From assembly GCF_008271805.1 (NCBI RefSeq), contig NZ_VSRY01000063.1, positions 1-64,000 on the forward strand: a stretch of DNA of 64,000 nucleotides, in the 5' to 3' direction. This document shows, one piece after another, positions 47,758 through 56,716 of this stretch. The notes under the pieces were generated by a model. The model did not search any database. It was given only the letters and a program-made list of their open reading frames with translations, and was not told the DNA's origin. Position 1 is the first letter of the stretch, and every line of letters starts with the position of its first letter. The position numbers and the translations under genes were made by a program. This DNA is from Streptomyces sp. TRM49041. GTDB taxonomy: Bacteria > Actinomycetota > Actinomycetes > Streptomycetales > Streptomycetaceae.

Positions 47758-47794
47758 CCCCCGCCGTGCGCACGGCTGTCGGGCGCGGCGGGGG
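47758..47794 (-). terminator. Terminator after whiA
   Basis: CCCCCGCCG (47758-47766) pairs with CGGCGGGGG (47786-47794). It lies 17 bp beyond the leftward whiA stop and upstream of gap. Confidence 0.75.
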
Positions 47795-47810
47795 CATCAG
47801 GGGCGTGCGG

Positions 47811-48800
47811 TCAGCCGACGAGACCGTCCGCCATTTCCTCCGTCAGGTTCGATTCCGTACCCGGAATGCCCAGGTCCTGAGCGCGCTTGTCGGCCATGGC
47901 GAGCAGGCGCCGGATACGGCCGGCGACCGCGTCCTTGGTCAGCGGCGGGTCGGCGAGAGCGCCGAGCTCCTCCAGCGACGCCTGCTTGTGCTCCATGCGC
48001 AGCCGGCCGGCCGCGGCCAGGTGCTCGGGCACCTCCTCGCCGAGGATCTCCAGTGCGCGCTGCACTCGGGCCCCGGCGGCGACGGCGGCGCGGGCCGAGC
48101 GGCGCAGATTGGCGTCGTCGAAGTTGGCCAGCCGGTTGGCCGTGGCGCGGACCTCGCGGCGCATCCGCCGCTCCTCCCAGGCCAGCACCGACTCATGGGC
48201 GCCGAGCCGGGTCAGCAGAGCGCCGATCGCGTCACCGTCACGGACGACGACCCGGTCCACGCCCCGCACCTCGCGGGCCTTCGCGGCGATGGAGAGCCGG
48301 CGGGCGGCGCCGACCAGCGCGAGCGCGGCCTCCGGGCCGGGGCAGGTGACCTCCAGCGACGAGGAGCGGCCGGGCTCGGTGAGCGAGCCGTGCGCCAGGA
48401 AGGCACCGCGCCAGGCGGCCTCGGCGTCACATGTCGCGCCGGACACGACCTGTGGGGGCAGGCCCCGGATGGGGCGGCCCCGGCCGTCGACGAGCCCCGT
48501 CTGACGGGCCAGCTGGTCGCCGCCCGCCACCACGCGCACCACGAACCGGGAGCCGCGGCGCAACCCGCCCGGGGCCATCACGATCAGCTCCGAGCCGTGG
48601 CCGAAGATCTCCGCGATGTCCCGCTTCAGGCGGCGCGCCGCCATCGCCGTGTCGAGCTCCGCCTCGATCACGATCCGGCCGCTCACCAGGTGCAGGCCGC
48701 CGGCGAACCGGAGGATCGACGAGACCTCGGCCTTTCTGCAGCAGGTGCGGGTGACGGGGAGCCGGGAGATCTCGTCCTTCACCGCTGCCGTCATCGCCAT
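47811..48800 (-). CDS. whiA: Sporulation transcription factor WhiA
   Basis: A 329-residue regulator with an N-terminal homing-endonuclease-like (LAGLIDADG-derived) domain and a C-terminal helix-turn-helix. Conserved stretches are [59 protein letters not shown] and [26 protein letters not shown] (HTH). In Streptomyces WhiA works with WhiB to trigger septation during sporulation. The ATG at 48800 overlaps the yvcK stop by 10 bp; the ATG at 48794 overlaps it as ATGA. Confidence 0.96.
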   Translation of the reverse strand: MAMTAAVKDEISRLPVTRTCCRKAEVSSILRFAGGLHLVSGRIVIEAELDTAMAARRLKRDIAEIFGHGSELIVMAPGGLRRGSRFVVRVVAGGDQLARQTGLVDGRGRPIRGLPPQVVSGATCDAEAAWRGAFLAHGSLTEPGRSSSLEVTCPGPEAALALVGAARRLSIAAKAREVRGVDRVVVRDGDAIGALLTRLGAHESVLAWEERRMRREVRATANRLANFDDANLRRSARAAVAAGARVQRALEILGEEVPEHLAAAGRLRMEHKQASLEELGALADPPLTKDAVAGRIRRLLAMADKRAQDLGIPGTESNLTEEMADGLVG

Positions 48801-49816
48801 GGGCCGATCCTTCCATGCATCCGAAAAATACGGTCGTACGCGGCGGCCAGCAGCTCCGGGTCATGCTTGGGCAGGCCGTCCTTCCTGGCCACGGGGGCCA
48901 GCTCGACCGCCGCACCGAGCCGTTTGCCGGCGTCGACGAGCGACTCGCGGTCGGGCACGGCGGCCTCGTCGGCCAGCACCACGTCCAGGGCGAGTTTAGG
49001 GGCGTGTCGGGCCAAAACCTCCAAATGACGCTGCGGAGAGAATCCGGCGGTTTCGCCCGGCTGCGGCGCGAGGTTCAGCGAGAGGACCCTGCGGGCCTTG
49101 GTCTCGACGAGGGCGTCCAGCAGCTCGGGCACCAGAAGGTGCGGGATCACGGAGGAGAACCAGGAGCCGGGGCCGAGCACCACCCAGTCGGCGTCCAGCA
49201 CGGCGGCGACCGCCTCGGGGACCACCGGCGGGTCGTTCGGCACCAGGTGGACGGACTGCACCTCCCCCGGCGTGAGCGCCACGGTCGCCTGGCCGCACAC
49301 GGTGTCCACCGCGTCGGGCCGTTCCGGGTCGTGGCCCTTGACCAGGGCCTGGAGCTCCAGGGGTACGGCCGACATGGGCAGCACCCGGCCGTGCGCGCCG
49401 AGCAGCCTGCCGACCAGGTCCAGCGCCTGGACGTGGTCGCCGAGCTGCTCCCAGAGCGCGACGATCAGCAGATTGCCGACGGCGTGCTCGTGCAGATCGC
49501 CCTTGGACTGGAAGCGGTGCTGGATGACCCGGGCCCAGGTCTGGCCCCAGTCGTCGTCGCCGCACAGCGCCGCGAGCGCCTTGCGCAGGTCGCCGGGGGG
49601 CAGCACGCCGAGCTCCTCGCGGAGCCGACCGCTGGAGCCGCCGTCGTCGGCGACGGTGACCACGGCGGTCAGGTCACCGGTGATACGGCGCAGCGCGGCC
49701 AGCGAGGCAGACAGGCCCATGCCGCCGCCGAGGGCGACGACCTTCGGCTGTGCGCCGCGTCTGCGCAGCGTACGAGCGGAGAGGGTGCTCGTACGCCGCC
49801 GGTACGGGCGCTTCAC
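48791..49816 (-). CDS. yvcK: YvcK/CofD-like gluconeogenesis factor
   Basis: A 341-residue Rossmann-like protein of the CofD/YvcK family: [47 protein letters not shown] and [19 protein letters not shown]. In other bacteria YvcK binds UDP-sugars and supports growth on gluconeogenic carbon and cell-wall shape. It starts at GTG 49816 overlapping the rapZ stop (GTGA), after a basic lead-in ([20 protein letters not shown]). It sits in the conserved uvrC-rapZ-yvcK-whiA order. Confidence 0.95.
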   Translation of the reverse strand: MKRPYRRRTSTLSARTLRRRGAQPKVVALGGGMGLSASLAALRRITGDLTAVVTVADDGGSSGRLREELGVLPPGDLRKALAALCGDDDWGQTWARVIQHRFQSKGDLHEHAVGNLLIVALWEQLGDHVQALDLVGRLLGAHGRVLPMSAVPLELQALVKGHDPERPDAVDTVCGQATVALTPGEVQSVHLVPNDPPVVPEAVAAVLDADWVVLGPGSWFSSVIPHLLVPELLDALVETKARRVLSLNLAPQPGETAGFSPQRHLEVLARHAPKLALDVVLADEAAVPDRESLVDAGKRLGAAVELAPVARKDGLPKHDPELLAAAYDRIFRMHGRIGPWR

Positions 49817-50805
49817 TCGCGCCCCATGTCCCGGTGCACGACGACGGTCTCGACCCCTTCCGAGGCGAGCCGGGCGGCGAGCTTCTCGGACATGGCGACG
49901 GAGCGGTGCTTGCCGCCGGTGCAGCCGACCGCGACGGTGACGTACCGCTTGCCCTCGCGGCGGTAGCCGTTGGCGATCAGCTGGAGAAGCTCGGTGTAGC
50001 GGTCGAGGAACTCCTTGGCGCCCGGCTGGTTGAAGACGTAACCGGACACCTCCTCGTTGAGACCGGTGAAGGGCCGCAGCTCGGGCACCCAGTGCGGGTT
50101 CGGCAGGAAGCGGCAGTCGACGACGAGGTCGGCGTCGACGGGCAGCCCGTACTTGTAGCCGAACGACATGACCGTGGCCCGCAGCTCGGGCTCCTCGTCG
50201 CCGGCGAACCGGGCGTCCATCTTGGCGCGCAGCTCGTGCACGTTCAGGCTGGAGGTGTCGATGACCAGGTCGGCGTCGCCGCGCAGCTCGCGCAGCAGGT
50301 CGCGCTCGGCCGCGATGCCGTCGACGATCCGGCCGTCGCCCTGGAGCGGGTGCGGGCGGCGCACCGACTCGAAGCGGCGGACGAGCGCGTCGTCGGACGA
50401 CTCCAGGAAGACGATCCGGCGGGTGACCTGCTTGGCGTCCAGGTCGGCGAGGGACTCGCGGAGGTTGTCGAAGAACCGGCGGCCGCGGACGTCGACGACG
50501 ACGGCGATCCGCGCCACATTGCCCTGCGAGCGGGCACCGAGCTCCACCATCGTGGGGATCAGGGCCGGCGGCAGATTGTCGACGACGAACCAGCCGAGGT
50601 CCTCCAGGCACTTCGCGGCGGTGCTGCGGCCGGCCCCGGACATGCCGGAGATGATCACCAGTTCGGGGATGGCCGCATCGGCGGCCTGCCCGGGCTCGAG
50701 TGTCGTGCCCGTACTCACGTCTGCTGCTCCGTCTTCTCGGTCTTCGCGGTCTTCTGGGTCTTCGCCGTGCGCGGTGTGGTCATTCATGTCCGGATCCCCG
50801 TCCAT
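49813..50805 (-). CDS. rapZ: RNase adapter/nucleotide-binding protein RapZ (YvcJ)
   Basis: About 330 residues. The P-loop is in [33 protein letters not shown]; the C-terminal domain carries [26 protein letters not shown] and [20 protein letters not shown]. It is known as a GTP/ATP-binding regulator (in enterics an adapter for GlmZ RNA decay). The first 45 residues are acidic and variable; starts at 50805 (GGGGGGA upstream) and 50787 are both plausible. It overlaps uvrC by 26 bp. Confidence 0.94.
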   Translation of the reverse strand: MDGDPDMNDHTAHGEDPEDREDREDGAADVSTGTTLEPGQAADAAIPELVIISGMSGAGRSTAAKCLEDLGWFVVDNLPPALIPTMVELGARSQGNVARIAVVVDVRGRRFFDNLRESLADLDAKQVTRRIVFLESSDDALVRRFESVRRPHPLQGDGRIVDGIAAERDLLRELRGDADLVIDTSSLNVHELRAKMDARFAGDEEPELRATVMSFGYKYGLPVDADLVVDCRFLPNPHWVPELRPFTGLNEEVSGYVFNQPGAKEFLDRYTELLQLIANGYRREGKRYVTVAVGCTGGKHRSVAMSEKLAARLASEGVETVVVHRDMGRE

Positions 50806-52858
50806 GCGTGGTCCCCCCGTCGTCGTCTTCAATGATCTCTCCTGTCGCCGTGTTCACGGCGGGAGCGGCCGGGGCGGCCTGGGCGAGGGCCACGGCGACG
50901 GCCTCGGCGGTCTTGCGGCCGAAGCCCGGGACCTCGCAGATCTGCTCGATTGTCGCCTGCCGGAGCCGTTTCACCGAACCGAAATGCTTGATCAACGCCC
51001 GTTTGCGCGCGTCGCCGAGGCCGTGGACGGTGTCCAGAGGGCTGGTCCTGAGGCGCTTCTTGCGCTTGCTGCGCTGGTAGCGGATGGCGAAGTCGTGAGC
51101 CGTGTCACGGACCCGCTGGAGGAGGTAGAGGCCCTCGCTGGTGCGGGGCAGGACGACGGGGTCGTCCTCGCCGGGCAGCCAGACCTCCTCCAGGCGCTTG
51201 GCCAGGCCGCACACGGCGACGTCGTCGATGCCGAGCTCGTCCAGGGCGCGGCGGGCGGCGGCCACCTGGGGCTGTCCGCCGTCGACGACGACGAGCTGGG
51301 GCGGGTAGGCGAACTTCTTGGGTCGTCCGTTCTCCTCGGCCGGACCGGCGTCGGAGAGGTCCGGGTCGGCGGCGGTGTCCGCGGCAAGGGCCGGGTCCAC
51401 GTGGGTGGCGGTGTCCGTGGCGGTACGGCCGTTCCCGCCGACCCACTCCCCCGTCCGCTCCTTCTCGGCGAGGTAGCGCCGGAAGCGGCGGCCGATCACC
51501 TCGTGCATGGAGCGGACGTCGTCCTGCCCTTCGAAGCCCTTGATCTGGAAGCGGCGGTACTCGCTCTTGCGGGGCAGACCGTCCTCGAAGACGACCATCG
51601 AGGCGACGACGTCCTCGCCGTGGAGGTGGGAGATGTCGAAGCACTCGATGCGCAGCGGGGCCGTGTCGAGGCCGAGGGCGTCGGCGATCTCCTCCAGGGC
51701 ACGGGAGCGGGTGGTGAGGTCGCTGGCGCGCTTGGTCTTGTGCAGCACGAGAGCCTGCTGGGCGTTGCGCCCGACGGTCTCCATCAGGTCCTTCTTGTCG
51801 CCTCGCTGCGGGACGCGCAGGGACACCTGGGAGCCGCGGCGGTCGCTGAGCCACTGGGTGACGGCGTCGAGGTCCTCGGGGAGCGCCGGGACGAGGACCT
51901 CCTTGGGGACGGCGTCGCCGCTCTCCTCGCCGTACAGCTGCTGGAGGGCGTGCTCGACGAGCCCGGCGGTGTCGACGGCCTCGACCTTGTCGGTGACCCA
52001 GCCGCGCTGGCCGCGGACCCGGCCGCCGCGGACGTGGAAGATCTGGACGGCGGCTTCCAGCTCGTCATCGGCGACGGCGATCAGGTCGGCGTCGGTGGCG
52101 TCGGCGAGGACGACGGCGCTCTTCTCCATGGCCCGCCGGAGGGCCGCTATGTCGTCGCGGAGGCGGGCGGCCCGCTCGTACTCCATGTCCTCGGCGGCCA
52201 CCGTCATGTCCTTCTCCAGGCGGCGGAGGTACGTGCCGGTGCGGCCGGCCATGAAGTCGCAGAACTCCTCGGCCAGTTCGTGGTGCTCCTCGGGGCCGAT
52301 GCGGCCCACGCAGGGCGCCGAGCACTTGCCGATGTAGCCGAGGAGGCAGGGGCGGCCGGTGCGGGCCGCGTTCTTGAACACCCCGGAGGTGCAGGTGCGT
52401 ACGGGGAAGACGCGCAGGAGCAGGTCGACGGTCTCGCGGATGGCCCACGCGTGCGCGTACGGCCCGAAGTAGCGCACGCCCTTCTGCTTGTGGCCCCGCA
52501 TGACCTGAACGCGCGGGAACTCCTCGTTGAGCGTGACGGCGAGGTACGGATAGCTCTTGTCGTCGCGGTACTTGACGTTGAAGCGGGGGTCGTACTCCTT
52601 GATCCAGGAGTACTCCAGCTGGAGCGCCTCCACCTCGGTGGAGACGACCGTCCACTCGACGGAGGCGGCCGTGGTCACCATCGTCCGGGTGCGCGGGTGC
52701 AGGCCCGCCAGGTCCTGGAAGTAGTTGGCGAGCCGCTGGCGCAGGGACTTGGCCTTTCCGACGTAGATCACCCGGCGGTGCTCGTCGCGGAACCTGTAGA
52801 CCCCCGGCGAGTCGGGGATCTGTCCCGGCTTGGGGCGGTAGCTGGAGGGGTCTGCCAT
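50780..52858 (-). CDS. uvrC: Excinuclease ABC subunit C
   Basis: A 692-residue nuclease making both incisions in nucleotide excision repair. The GIY-YIG domain is [27 protein letters not shown] near residue 19, the UVR motif ([28 protein letters not shown]) lies near residue 213, the C-terminal RNase H-like domain has [23 protein letters not shown], and two helix-hairpin-helix units end the protein ([22 protein letters not shown]). A non-conserved Ala/Asp/Thr-rich insert is visible near residue 490. Confidence 0.96.
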   Translation of the reverse strand: MADPSSYRPKPGQIPDSPGVYRFRDEHRRVIYVGKAKSLRQRLANYFQDLAGLHPRTRTMVTTAASVEWTVVSTEVEALQLEYSWIKEYDPRFNVKYRDDKSYPYLAVTLNEEFPRVQVMRGHKQKGVRYFGPYAHAWAIRETVDLLLRVFPVRTCTSGVFKNAARTGRPCLLGYIGKCSAPCVGRIGPEEHHELAEEFCDFMAGRTGTYLRRLEKDMTVAAEDMEYERAARLRDDIAALRRAMEKSAVVLADATDADLIAVADDELEAAVQIFHVRGGRVRGQRGWVTDKVEAVDTAGLVEHALQQLYGEESGDAVPKEVLVPALPEDLDAVTQWLSDRRGSQVSLRVPQRGDKKDLMETVGRNAQQALVLHKTKRASDLTTRSRALEEIADALGLDTAPLRIECFDISHLHGEDVVASMVVFEDGLPRKSEYRRFQIKGFEGQDDVRSMHEVIGRRFRRYLAEKERTGEWVGGNGRTATDTATHVDPALAADTAADPDLSDAGPAEENGRPKKFAYPPQLVVVDGGQPQVAAARRALDELGIDDVAVCGLAKRLEEVWLPGEDDPVVLPRTSEGLYLLQRVRDTAHDFAIRYQRSKRKKRLRTSPLDTVHGLGDARKRALIKHFGSVKRLRQATIEQICEVPGFGRKTAEAVAVALAQAAPAAPAVNTATGEIIEDDDGGTTHGRGSGHE

Positions 52859-52861
52859 ACC

Positions 52862-53310
52862 TCACACCCTACTGGCGGCCACCGACAGCCCGGGGGCGCG
52901 CGGCCGGCCTCGGGCGGGAGGCCGGGGGCCGCGGGCCGGGGCCGCCGCCGGCAGGGCCGTACAGATGGCAGGGGCGGTCACCGGACCGGAGAGCCCGGCT
53001 TCGGCAGGCCGGGCGGCCGACGTGGCGCGGCCGGACTGGTCGGTGTCGCGCGTACGGTCGGTGCCGCCCGTACTGCTGGTCCTGCCCGTACCGTCGGCGC
53101 GGTCGTAGCCGCCCGCCTTGCCCGCGCCGGCGTATTCCGAGCCGGACAGCTTGTCGCCGTAGGCGGCCGTCGCCCGGTCCGGTACGCGGCGAGGGTCATG
53201 GCGGTGCCGTCGGGGAGTCGGCGTGCGCCCTGCTCGGCGTACCGGATCTCGTCGTCGCCGGTGGCGGTGTTCACCACCCGCCGGCCGCCGCCCTGCCAGG
53301 CGGTCCACAC
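52862..53310 (-). pseudogene. Frameshifted gene, original function unknown
   Basis: Two consecutive minus-strand frames both show strong third-position G/C coding bias. The first runs from at least 53310 (and stays open back to 53439 with no start codon) and reads WTAWQGGGRRVVNTATGDDE... to MTLAAY. The second continues PDRATAAYGDKLSGSEYAG and runs to 52862. They join at the TACCGG at 53179-53184, where restoring a single C would make one frame. So this looks like a gene broken by a one-base deletion and probably truncated at its 5' end by the relic next to it. I recognise no domain. A sequencing error is the alternative. Confidence 0.55.
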
Positions 53311-53402
53311 CGGGCGATGCGCGAACTCAGCCGCCGGGCGTTTCCCCAGCCCGACGTCGTTCTGGACGATGCGCCGGCCCCGATCGCCGGGTTCTGGAAC
53401 GT

Positions 53403-53625
53403 GTGCGGCAACGGTCCGGGCGGGACCGCGCCGGGCCGGTCACCCTGCTGCTTCTCTCCCTCGCCGGGGCCTCCCCGGCTGACCTCGCCGCCGACCACCC
53501 GCTGAGCAACGACCGCCTCAACTCCCGCTTCTTCACCACGCTCGGCCTTCCCGACCACCGCCAGGAGGTCACCGACTACCCGGCGGGGAAGGGCACCACC
53601 GCCGAGCGGGCGCTGCAGGCCGGGT
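53403..53625 (+). pseudogene. Tyrosine/serine phosphatase (Y_phosphatase3-like) fragment
   Basis: The frame reads SGRDRAGPVTLLLLSLAGAS, then DLAADHPLSNDRLNSR and TDYPAGKGTTAERAL. This matches the region after the P-loop of bacterial tyrosine phosphatases, normally HCxxGRDRTG. Here the catalytic cysteine position reads RQRSGRDRAG, and a VCGNG appears in another frame just before, suggesting an indel through the active site. The N-terminal two thirds are missing. Almost certainly non-functional. Confidence 0.6.
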
Positions 53626-53803
53626 GGTGTCAGAAGCCCACCGGAAGACCAGGCAGGGATTGCGACAGCCACCAGTGCCGGGACGCGGCTCCACGCCCGC
53701 GCGCAAGAGGTGTCCGGCGACCGGTTTCAGCCGTTCGCGCCGCGGCGCCGCCCGCACACCGCGCCACGAGTTCCGGCCAACAGCCACGGGCGGCCTGAGG
53801 CCT

Positions 53804-54784
53804 TCAGGCGGTGATGACGACCTTTCCCCGGGCGTGTCCTGTCTCGAGGTATCTGATGGCCTCAGGAAGCTCGCTCAACGGATACGTCCGGTCGATGACC
53901 GGCGTGACCTTTCCGGATTCGAGCAGTTCGCGGAGCGCCTCCAGGTCGTCCTTCGTCGGGCGCGCCATGAAGAAGACCAGCCGCTGCCGCACGAACAGCG
54001 ACAGCACGAGCGCGTGCATGATGCGGCCCAGAGGGCCGAGCCAGCGGCCACCCTCGCCGCTGATGAGGACGAGGGACCCCTGGGGGGTGAGGGCACGCCT
54101 GCACGCGGACAGCGGATGATTACCCACATTGTCGAGGACGAGGTCGTACCGCTTCCCGCCCGTGGTGAAGTCCTCCTTGGTGTAGTCGATGACGTGGTCG
54201 GCGCCGATGGACCGCACCATCTCGACGTTCCTGGTGCTGCACACGCCGGTCACTTCAGCACCCAGTGCCTTGGCGATCTGCACCGCGAACGTCCCCACAC
54301 CGCCTGCCGCCCCGTTCACCAGGACCTTGTGCGCGGGTTGCAGCCGCCCATGGTGGCGAAGAGCCTGGTAGGCGGTGACTGCCGCCACCGGAACGGAGGC
54401 AGCCTGCGCGAAGGTCAGGCTGTCCGGCTTCCTCAGCACTCCGGCGTCGTGTCGAATCGTGACGTACTCGGCAAACGTACCGGCGCGTTCGAGGTCCTGA
54501 CAGCCGAAAACCTCGTCTCCCACCTGAAACGTGGTGACGTTCCTCCCCACCGCCTCGACATGCCCTGCCAGATCGAGGCCCAGCCCGCCGGCCTTGGGCC
54601 GCGACAGCCCTCCCTGGGCCCGCATGACATACGGCATGCCTCTCATGGAATGCCAGTCCGCCGGGTTGACCGAAGTCGCCCGGACACGCACCAGCACCTC
54701 GTCGTCGCCGACGACGGGCATGTCGAGGTCCTGAAGCTTGAGGACCTCGGGCGAACCGTAGGTGTGAAACCGGATCCCTTGCAT
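53804..54784 (-). CDS. NAD(P)-dependent medium-chain dehydrogenase/quinone reductase-like
   Basis: A 326-residue zinc-independent MDR. The N-terminal GroES-like domain is MQGIRFHTYGSPEVLKLQDLDMP...RATSVNPADWHSMRG; the Rossmann motif is VLVNGAAGGVGTFAVQIAKALGAEVTGVCS. The catalytic-zinc ligands of alcohol dehydrogenases are absent, as in quinone oxidoreductase-like members. I prefer ATG 54784 (GAGAGG about 9 nt upstream); an ATG at 54808 overlapping the upstream stop is possible. It is the third gene of a small operon led by a wHTH regulator, so its expression is probably inducible. Confidence 0.9.
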   Translation of the reverse strand: MQGIRFHTYGSPEVLKLQDLDMPVVGDDEVLVRVRATSVNPADWHSMRGMPYVMRAQGGLSRPKAGGLGLDLAGHVEAVGRNVTTFQVGDEVFGCQDLERAGTFAEYVTIRHDAGVLRKPDSLTFAQAASVPVAAVTAYQALRHHGRLQPAHKVLVNGAAGGVGTFAVQIAKALGAEVTGVCSTRNVEMVRSIGADHVIDYTKEDFTTGGKRYDLVLDNVGNHPLSACRRALTPQGSLVLISGEGGRWLGPLGRIMHALVLSLFVRQRLVFFMARPTKDDLEALRELLESGKVTPVIDRTYPLSELPEAIRYLETGHARGKVVITA

Positions 54785-54804
54785 GGAGCCGCCTCTCGTC
54801 CCAC

Positions 54805-55086
54805 TCATTCGACGCTGCGCAGTATCTGTTCGATCGACGACGTCCGCGCGCGCAGCTCCGCGAGATCGCCGGCTGTGCGCTGCTGGGTGTCGAGGGTCTT
54901 CTCGGCGAGCTGCTCGAAACGGTTTATGAGCTGACGCAGGGCGTCCGCCTGAACAGCCCGCTGCTTCTCCTTGCGGGTTTCGAACATGCCGACGATGACC
55001 ATGGCGACCAGGAAGGCCGCCACGATCACCACGACGAGGAGGAAGATCGCCGACGGCCAGCTCATTTCCCCTCCAAAGGGGTCCAT
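54805..55086 (-). CDS. Small membrane protein with C-terminal coiled coil
   Basis: A 93-residue protein: one N-terminal membrane helix (WPSAIFLLVVVIVAAFLVAMVIVGMF) followed by a basic patch (ETRKEKQ) and a heptad-rich helix (ALRQLINRFEQLAEKTLDTQQRTAGDLAELRARTSSIEQILRSVE). This is the layout of small PspC/Phage-shock-like or LiaF-like membrane regulators, but I see no clear homology. ATG overlaps the regulator stop (TGATG), with AAGGAG 8 nt upstream. Probably a membrane-anchored partner of the operon. Confidence 0.8.
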   Translation of the reverse strand: MDPFGGEMSWPSAIFLLVVVIVAAFLVAMVIVGMFETRKEKQRAVQADALRQLINRFEQLAEKTLDTQQRTAGDLAELRARTSSIEQILRSVE

Positions 55087-55436
55087 CAGGTTTGCTCCTT
55101 GAGTCCGGGACCCTTCTCGGAGTCCGGCCTGGTGAGGGTCTTGGCCGCCTCGGCCAACGCCGACGCGGTCAGATGCAGGCTGAAGTCGGTGACGTCGTAG
55201 TACTTCATGGCCTTGCCGTCCTCGGACAGCTCCAGGTGGCCGACGACCAGCCCCGCGGCTTCCAGCCGCCGCAAGTGCATGTGCAGGAGCGGACGACTCA
55301 CACCGATCTCGCGGGCCAGATGGCTCACGTAGTCACGGCGGTCGGCCAACGTCGCGACAATGCGCAGCCGTATCGGGTTGGCCAGAGCCGCCAGCATCTC
55401 GACCAGGTCGTCTCCGCTCGGCCCGCTTGCCGTCAC
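55086..55436 (-). CDS. ArsR-like winged-helix transcriptional regulator
   Basis: A 116-residue regulator: EMLAALANPIRLRIVATLADRRDYVSHLAREIGVSRPLLHMHLRRLEAAGLV is a full ArsR-type winged helix, followed by a wing (GHLELSEDGKAMKYYDVTDF) and a C-terminal helix. No ELCVCDL metal site is seen. I chose GTG 55436, the family start; the longer frame would run through the paired operator-like sequence just upstream. It heads a three-gene operon with a coiled-coil membrane protein and an MDR oxidoreductase, and probably regulates itself. Confidence 0.87.
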   Translation of the reverse strand: MTASGPSGDDLVEMLAALANPIRLRIVATLADRRDYVSHLAREIGVSRPLLHMHLRRLEAAGLVVGHLELSEDGKAMKYYDVTDFSLHLTASALAEAAKTLTRPDSEKGPGLKEQT

Positions 55437-55445
55437 AGCGCCTCT

Positions 55446-55475
55446 ACATGTGTAAGTTTTGTCTGACACGTGTAA
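55446..55475. promoter_or_regulatory. Paired operator-like repeats upstream of the wHTH operon
   Basis: ACATGTGTAA at 55446-55455 and ACACGTGTAA at 55466-55475 repeat exactly 20 bp apart, about two helical turns. Each contains a near-perfect palindrome (ACACGTGT in the second). They lie 10-39 bp upstream of the regulator start, where a repressor dimer pair would block transcription. Binding is inferred. Confidence 0.55.
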
Positions 55476-55576
55476 CCGTAGCATGCCGCCAACGGCTCGA
55501 CAACGGAGATCGCACGGGAGGCGAGAGGGGCACGGAGGACCTCGACGCGCCCTTGCGCACGTTCGCGTGACGGGTG

Positions 55577-55680
55577 AATGAGGACTTCGCGCGAAACGTG
55601 CGGGTCGTCACCGACCCCGACGGCCGACCGCTGTGAATCTCGCCGGCCCTGCCCGGCCATTGGGACAGGTCGGCGGTCGG
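55577..55680 (+). pseudogene. IS5-type transposase relic
   Basis: One frame reads NEDFARNVRVVTDPDGRPL, a TGA, then ISPALPGHWDRSAVG. This resembles the middle of IS5/IS1647-like DDE transposases (typically NVQVVADPxGRLLWxSPALPGxTHDLTA). Only about 35 residues remain, with an internal stop and a diverged end. No terminal repeats are evident. Confidence 0.5.
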
Positions 55681-55786
55681 TGTCCCGCTCAACCGTAGGC
55701 AGCGTGATGGTTCACCCGCGGAGCCAAGCCGGCAGGCGCTGTGGAGTCGGTCGCCATGCGCTCGTCGGCATGGATCGGGGAGCCGA

Positions 55787-55951
55787 CTTGGAGAGCACCC
55801 GGCGGATCTCTTCGGTCGGCACGACGGTGGACAGGCCGTCGGAGCAGAACAGGTATCGGTCTCCCTGCTGGGCGTCGTGCAGGCACATGCCGGGTGTGGC
55901 GTCGGCCCCTTGCCCCAGGGCGCGTATCAGCAGGGACCACTGGGGGTGGGA
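55787..55951 (-). pseudogene. PP2C-type serine/threonine phosphatase fragment
   Basis: A 55-residue stretch reads SHPQWSLLIRALGQGADATP, then HDAQQGDRYLFCSDGLSTVV and TEEIRRVLS. It matches the late motifs of bacterial PP2C phosphatases, where GDRYLLCSDGL holds a metal-binding Asp. The start, the early DGxGG motif and the C-terminal end are missing, so only a scrap remains. Confidence 0.6.
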
Positions 55952-56061
55952 GGCGGCTTCTTCCGGCCGAGGCGTCCTTCGTCGCGAGCGGAAGTCGTTG
56001 CGCTGTGATGACCACGCCCGCCCCACCTGCCGCCCCGCCCGCGTCGGCGTGATGTCGTGCG

Positions 56062-56085
56062 CACCCCGGCTTCAAGGCCGGGGTG
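56062..56085. repeat. GC-rich inverted repeat at the edge of the relic region
   Basis: CACCCCGGC (56062-56070) pairs with GCCGGGGTG (56077-56085) around TTCAAG. It lies 11 bp from the next hairpin and could be a second terminator or the end of a lost insertion element. Confidence 0.5.
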
Positions 56086-56095
56086 ACGAGCCCGT

Positions 56096-56125
56096 GCTAC
56101 CGGGACTGCGAACAGTCCCGGTAGC
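56096..56125 (-). terminator. Terminator after the exported Rieske protein gene
   Basis: GCTACCGGGACTG pairs with CAGTCCCGGTAGC around CGAA: a perfect 13-bp stem with a stable GNRA-like tetraloop, 6 bp beyond the leftward stop. Confidence 0.8.
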
Positions 56126-56130
56126 GCGGA

Positions 56131-56559
56131 TCAGGCCTGGGGGCCCGCGATGAGCTTGCCGTCCTTGACGGTGACGGGGACCTCGGGCAGCGGGACGGTC
56201 GCCGGGCCCTTGAGCGCCTTGCCGGTGCTGACGTCGAAACGGCTGCCGTGGCAGGGGCAGTTGCCCTCGTTCTCCTCGATCTTGTCGAGGACGCAGCCCG
56301 CGTGGGTGCACTGGGCGCTGAACGCCTTGTACTGACCCTGGGCGGGGCAGTGCACGAGGACGCGCTGCTCGCGGTAGAGCCTCGCCCCGCCGACGGGCAC
56401 CTCGTCCGCCGCGCCCAGGTCGACGGGCGCGGTGGGCGTCGGGGTCCGGGCGTGGCCCAGCTTGGACTCGGTGGAGCAGGCGGCAGCGCCGACCCCGGCC
56501 GCCCCGGCGAGTGCGGCACCTTTCAGCACGGTGCGACGGGTGGCGGACTGGCCGGGCAT
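56131..56559 (-). CDS. Exported Rieske [2Fe-2S] protein
   Basis: A 142-residue protein. A twin-arginine/lipobox-like signal (TRRTVLKGAALAGAAGVGAAAC) leads to a Rieske domain with CTHAGCVLD and CPCHGSRFDVSTG, both complete cluster motifs. Tat export is expected for a cofactor-loaded protein, and the Cys after the signal suggests lipid anchoring. Redox partners are unknown; none is encoded beside it. Confidence 0.92.
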   Translation of the reverse strand: MPGQSATRRTVLKGAALAGAAGVGAAACSTESKLGHARTPTPTAPVDLGAADEVPVGGARLYREQRVLVHCPAQGQYKAFSAQCTHAGCVLDKIEENEGNCPCHGSRFDVSTGKALKGPATVPLPEVPVTVKDGKLIAGPQA

Positions 56560-56716
56560 GGGGGCTCCATGGGTACGCAGGACGGTCGGGTACGGACCTG
56601 ACGATACCGACGCGTATCGCCGGGCCGTCCGGCGGGCTCCCCCGGGCGGCCGGGCAGGCCGCCTCCGGGCGGCGGCCCCGTCATGGTGGGCACAACGGGG
56701 CCGGCGCCCGGGCAGA

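Noticed and set aside
50168..53482. A plus-strand frame of 1104 codons opposite rapZ and uvrC
   Set aside because: Antisense shadow of clear genes with no recognisable protein.
55712..56026. Intact 104-residue gene in the relic zone
   Set aside because: Only the middle 55 residues resemble PP2C; both ends are out of family and no ribosome site precedes the start.
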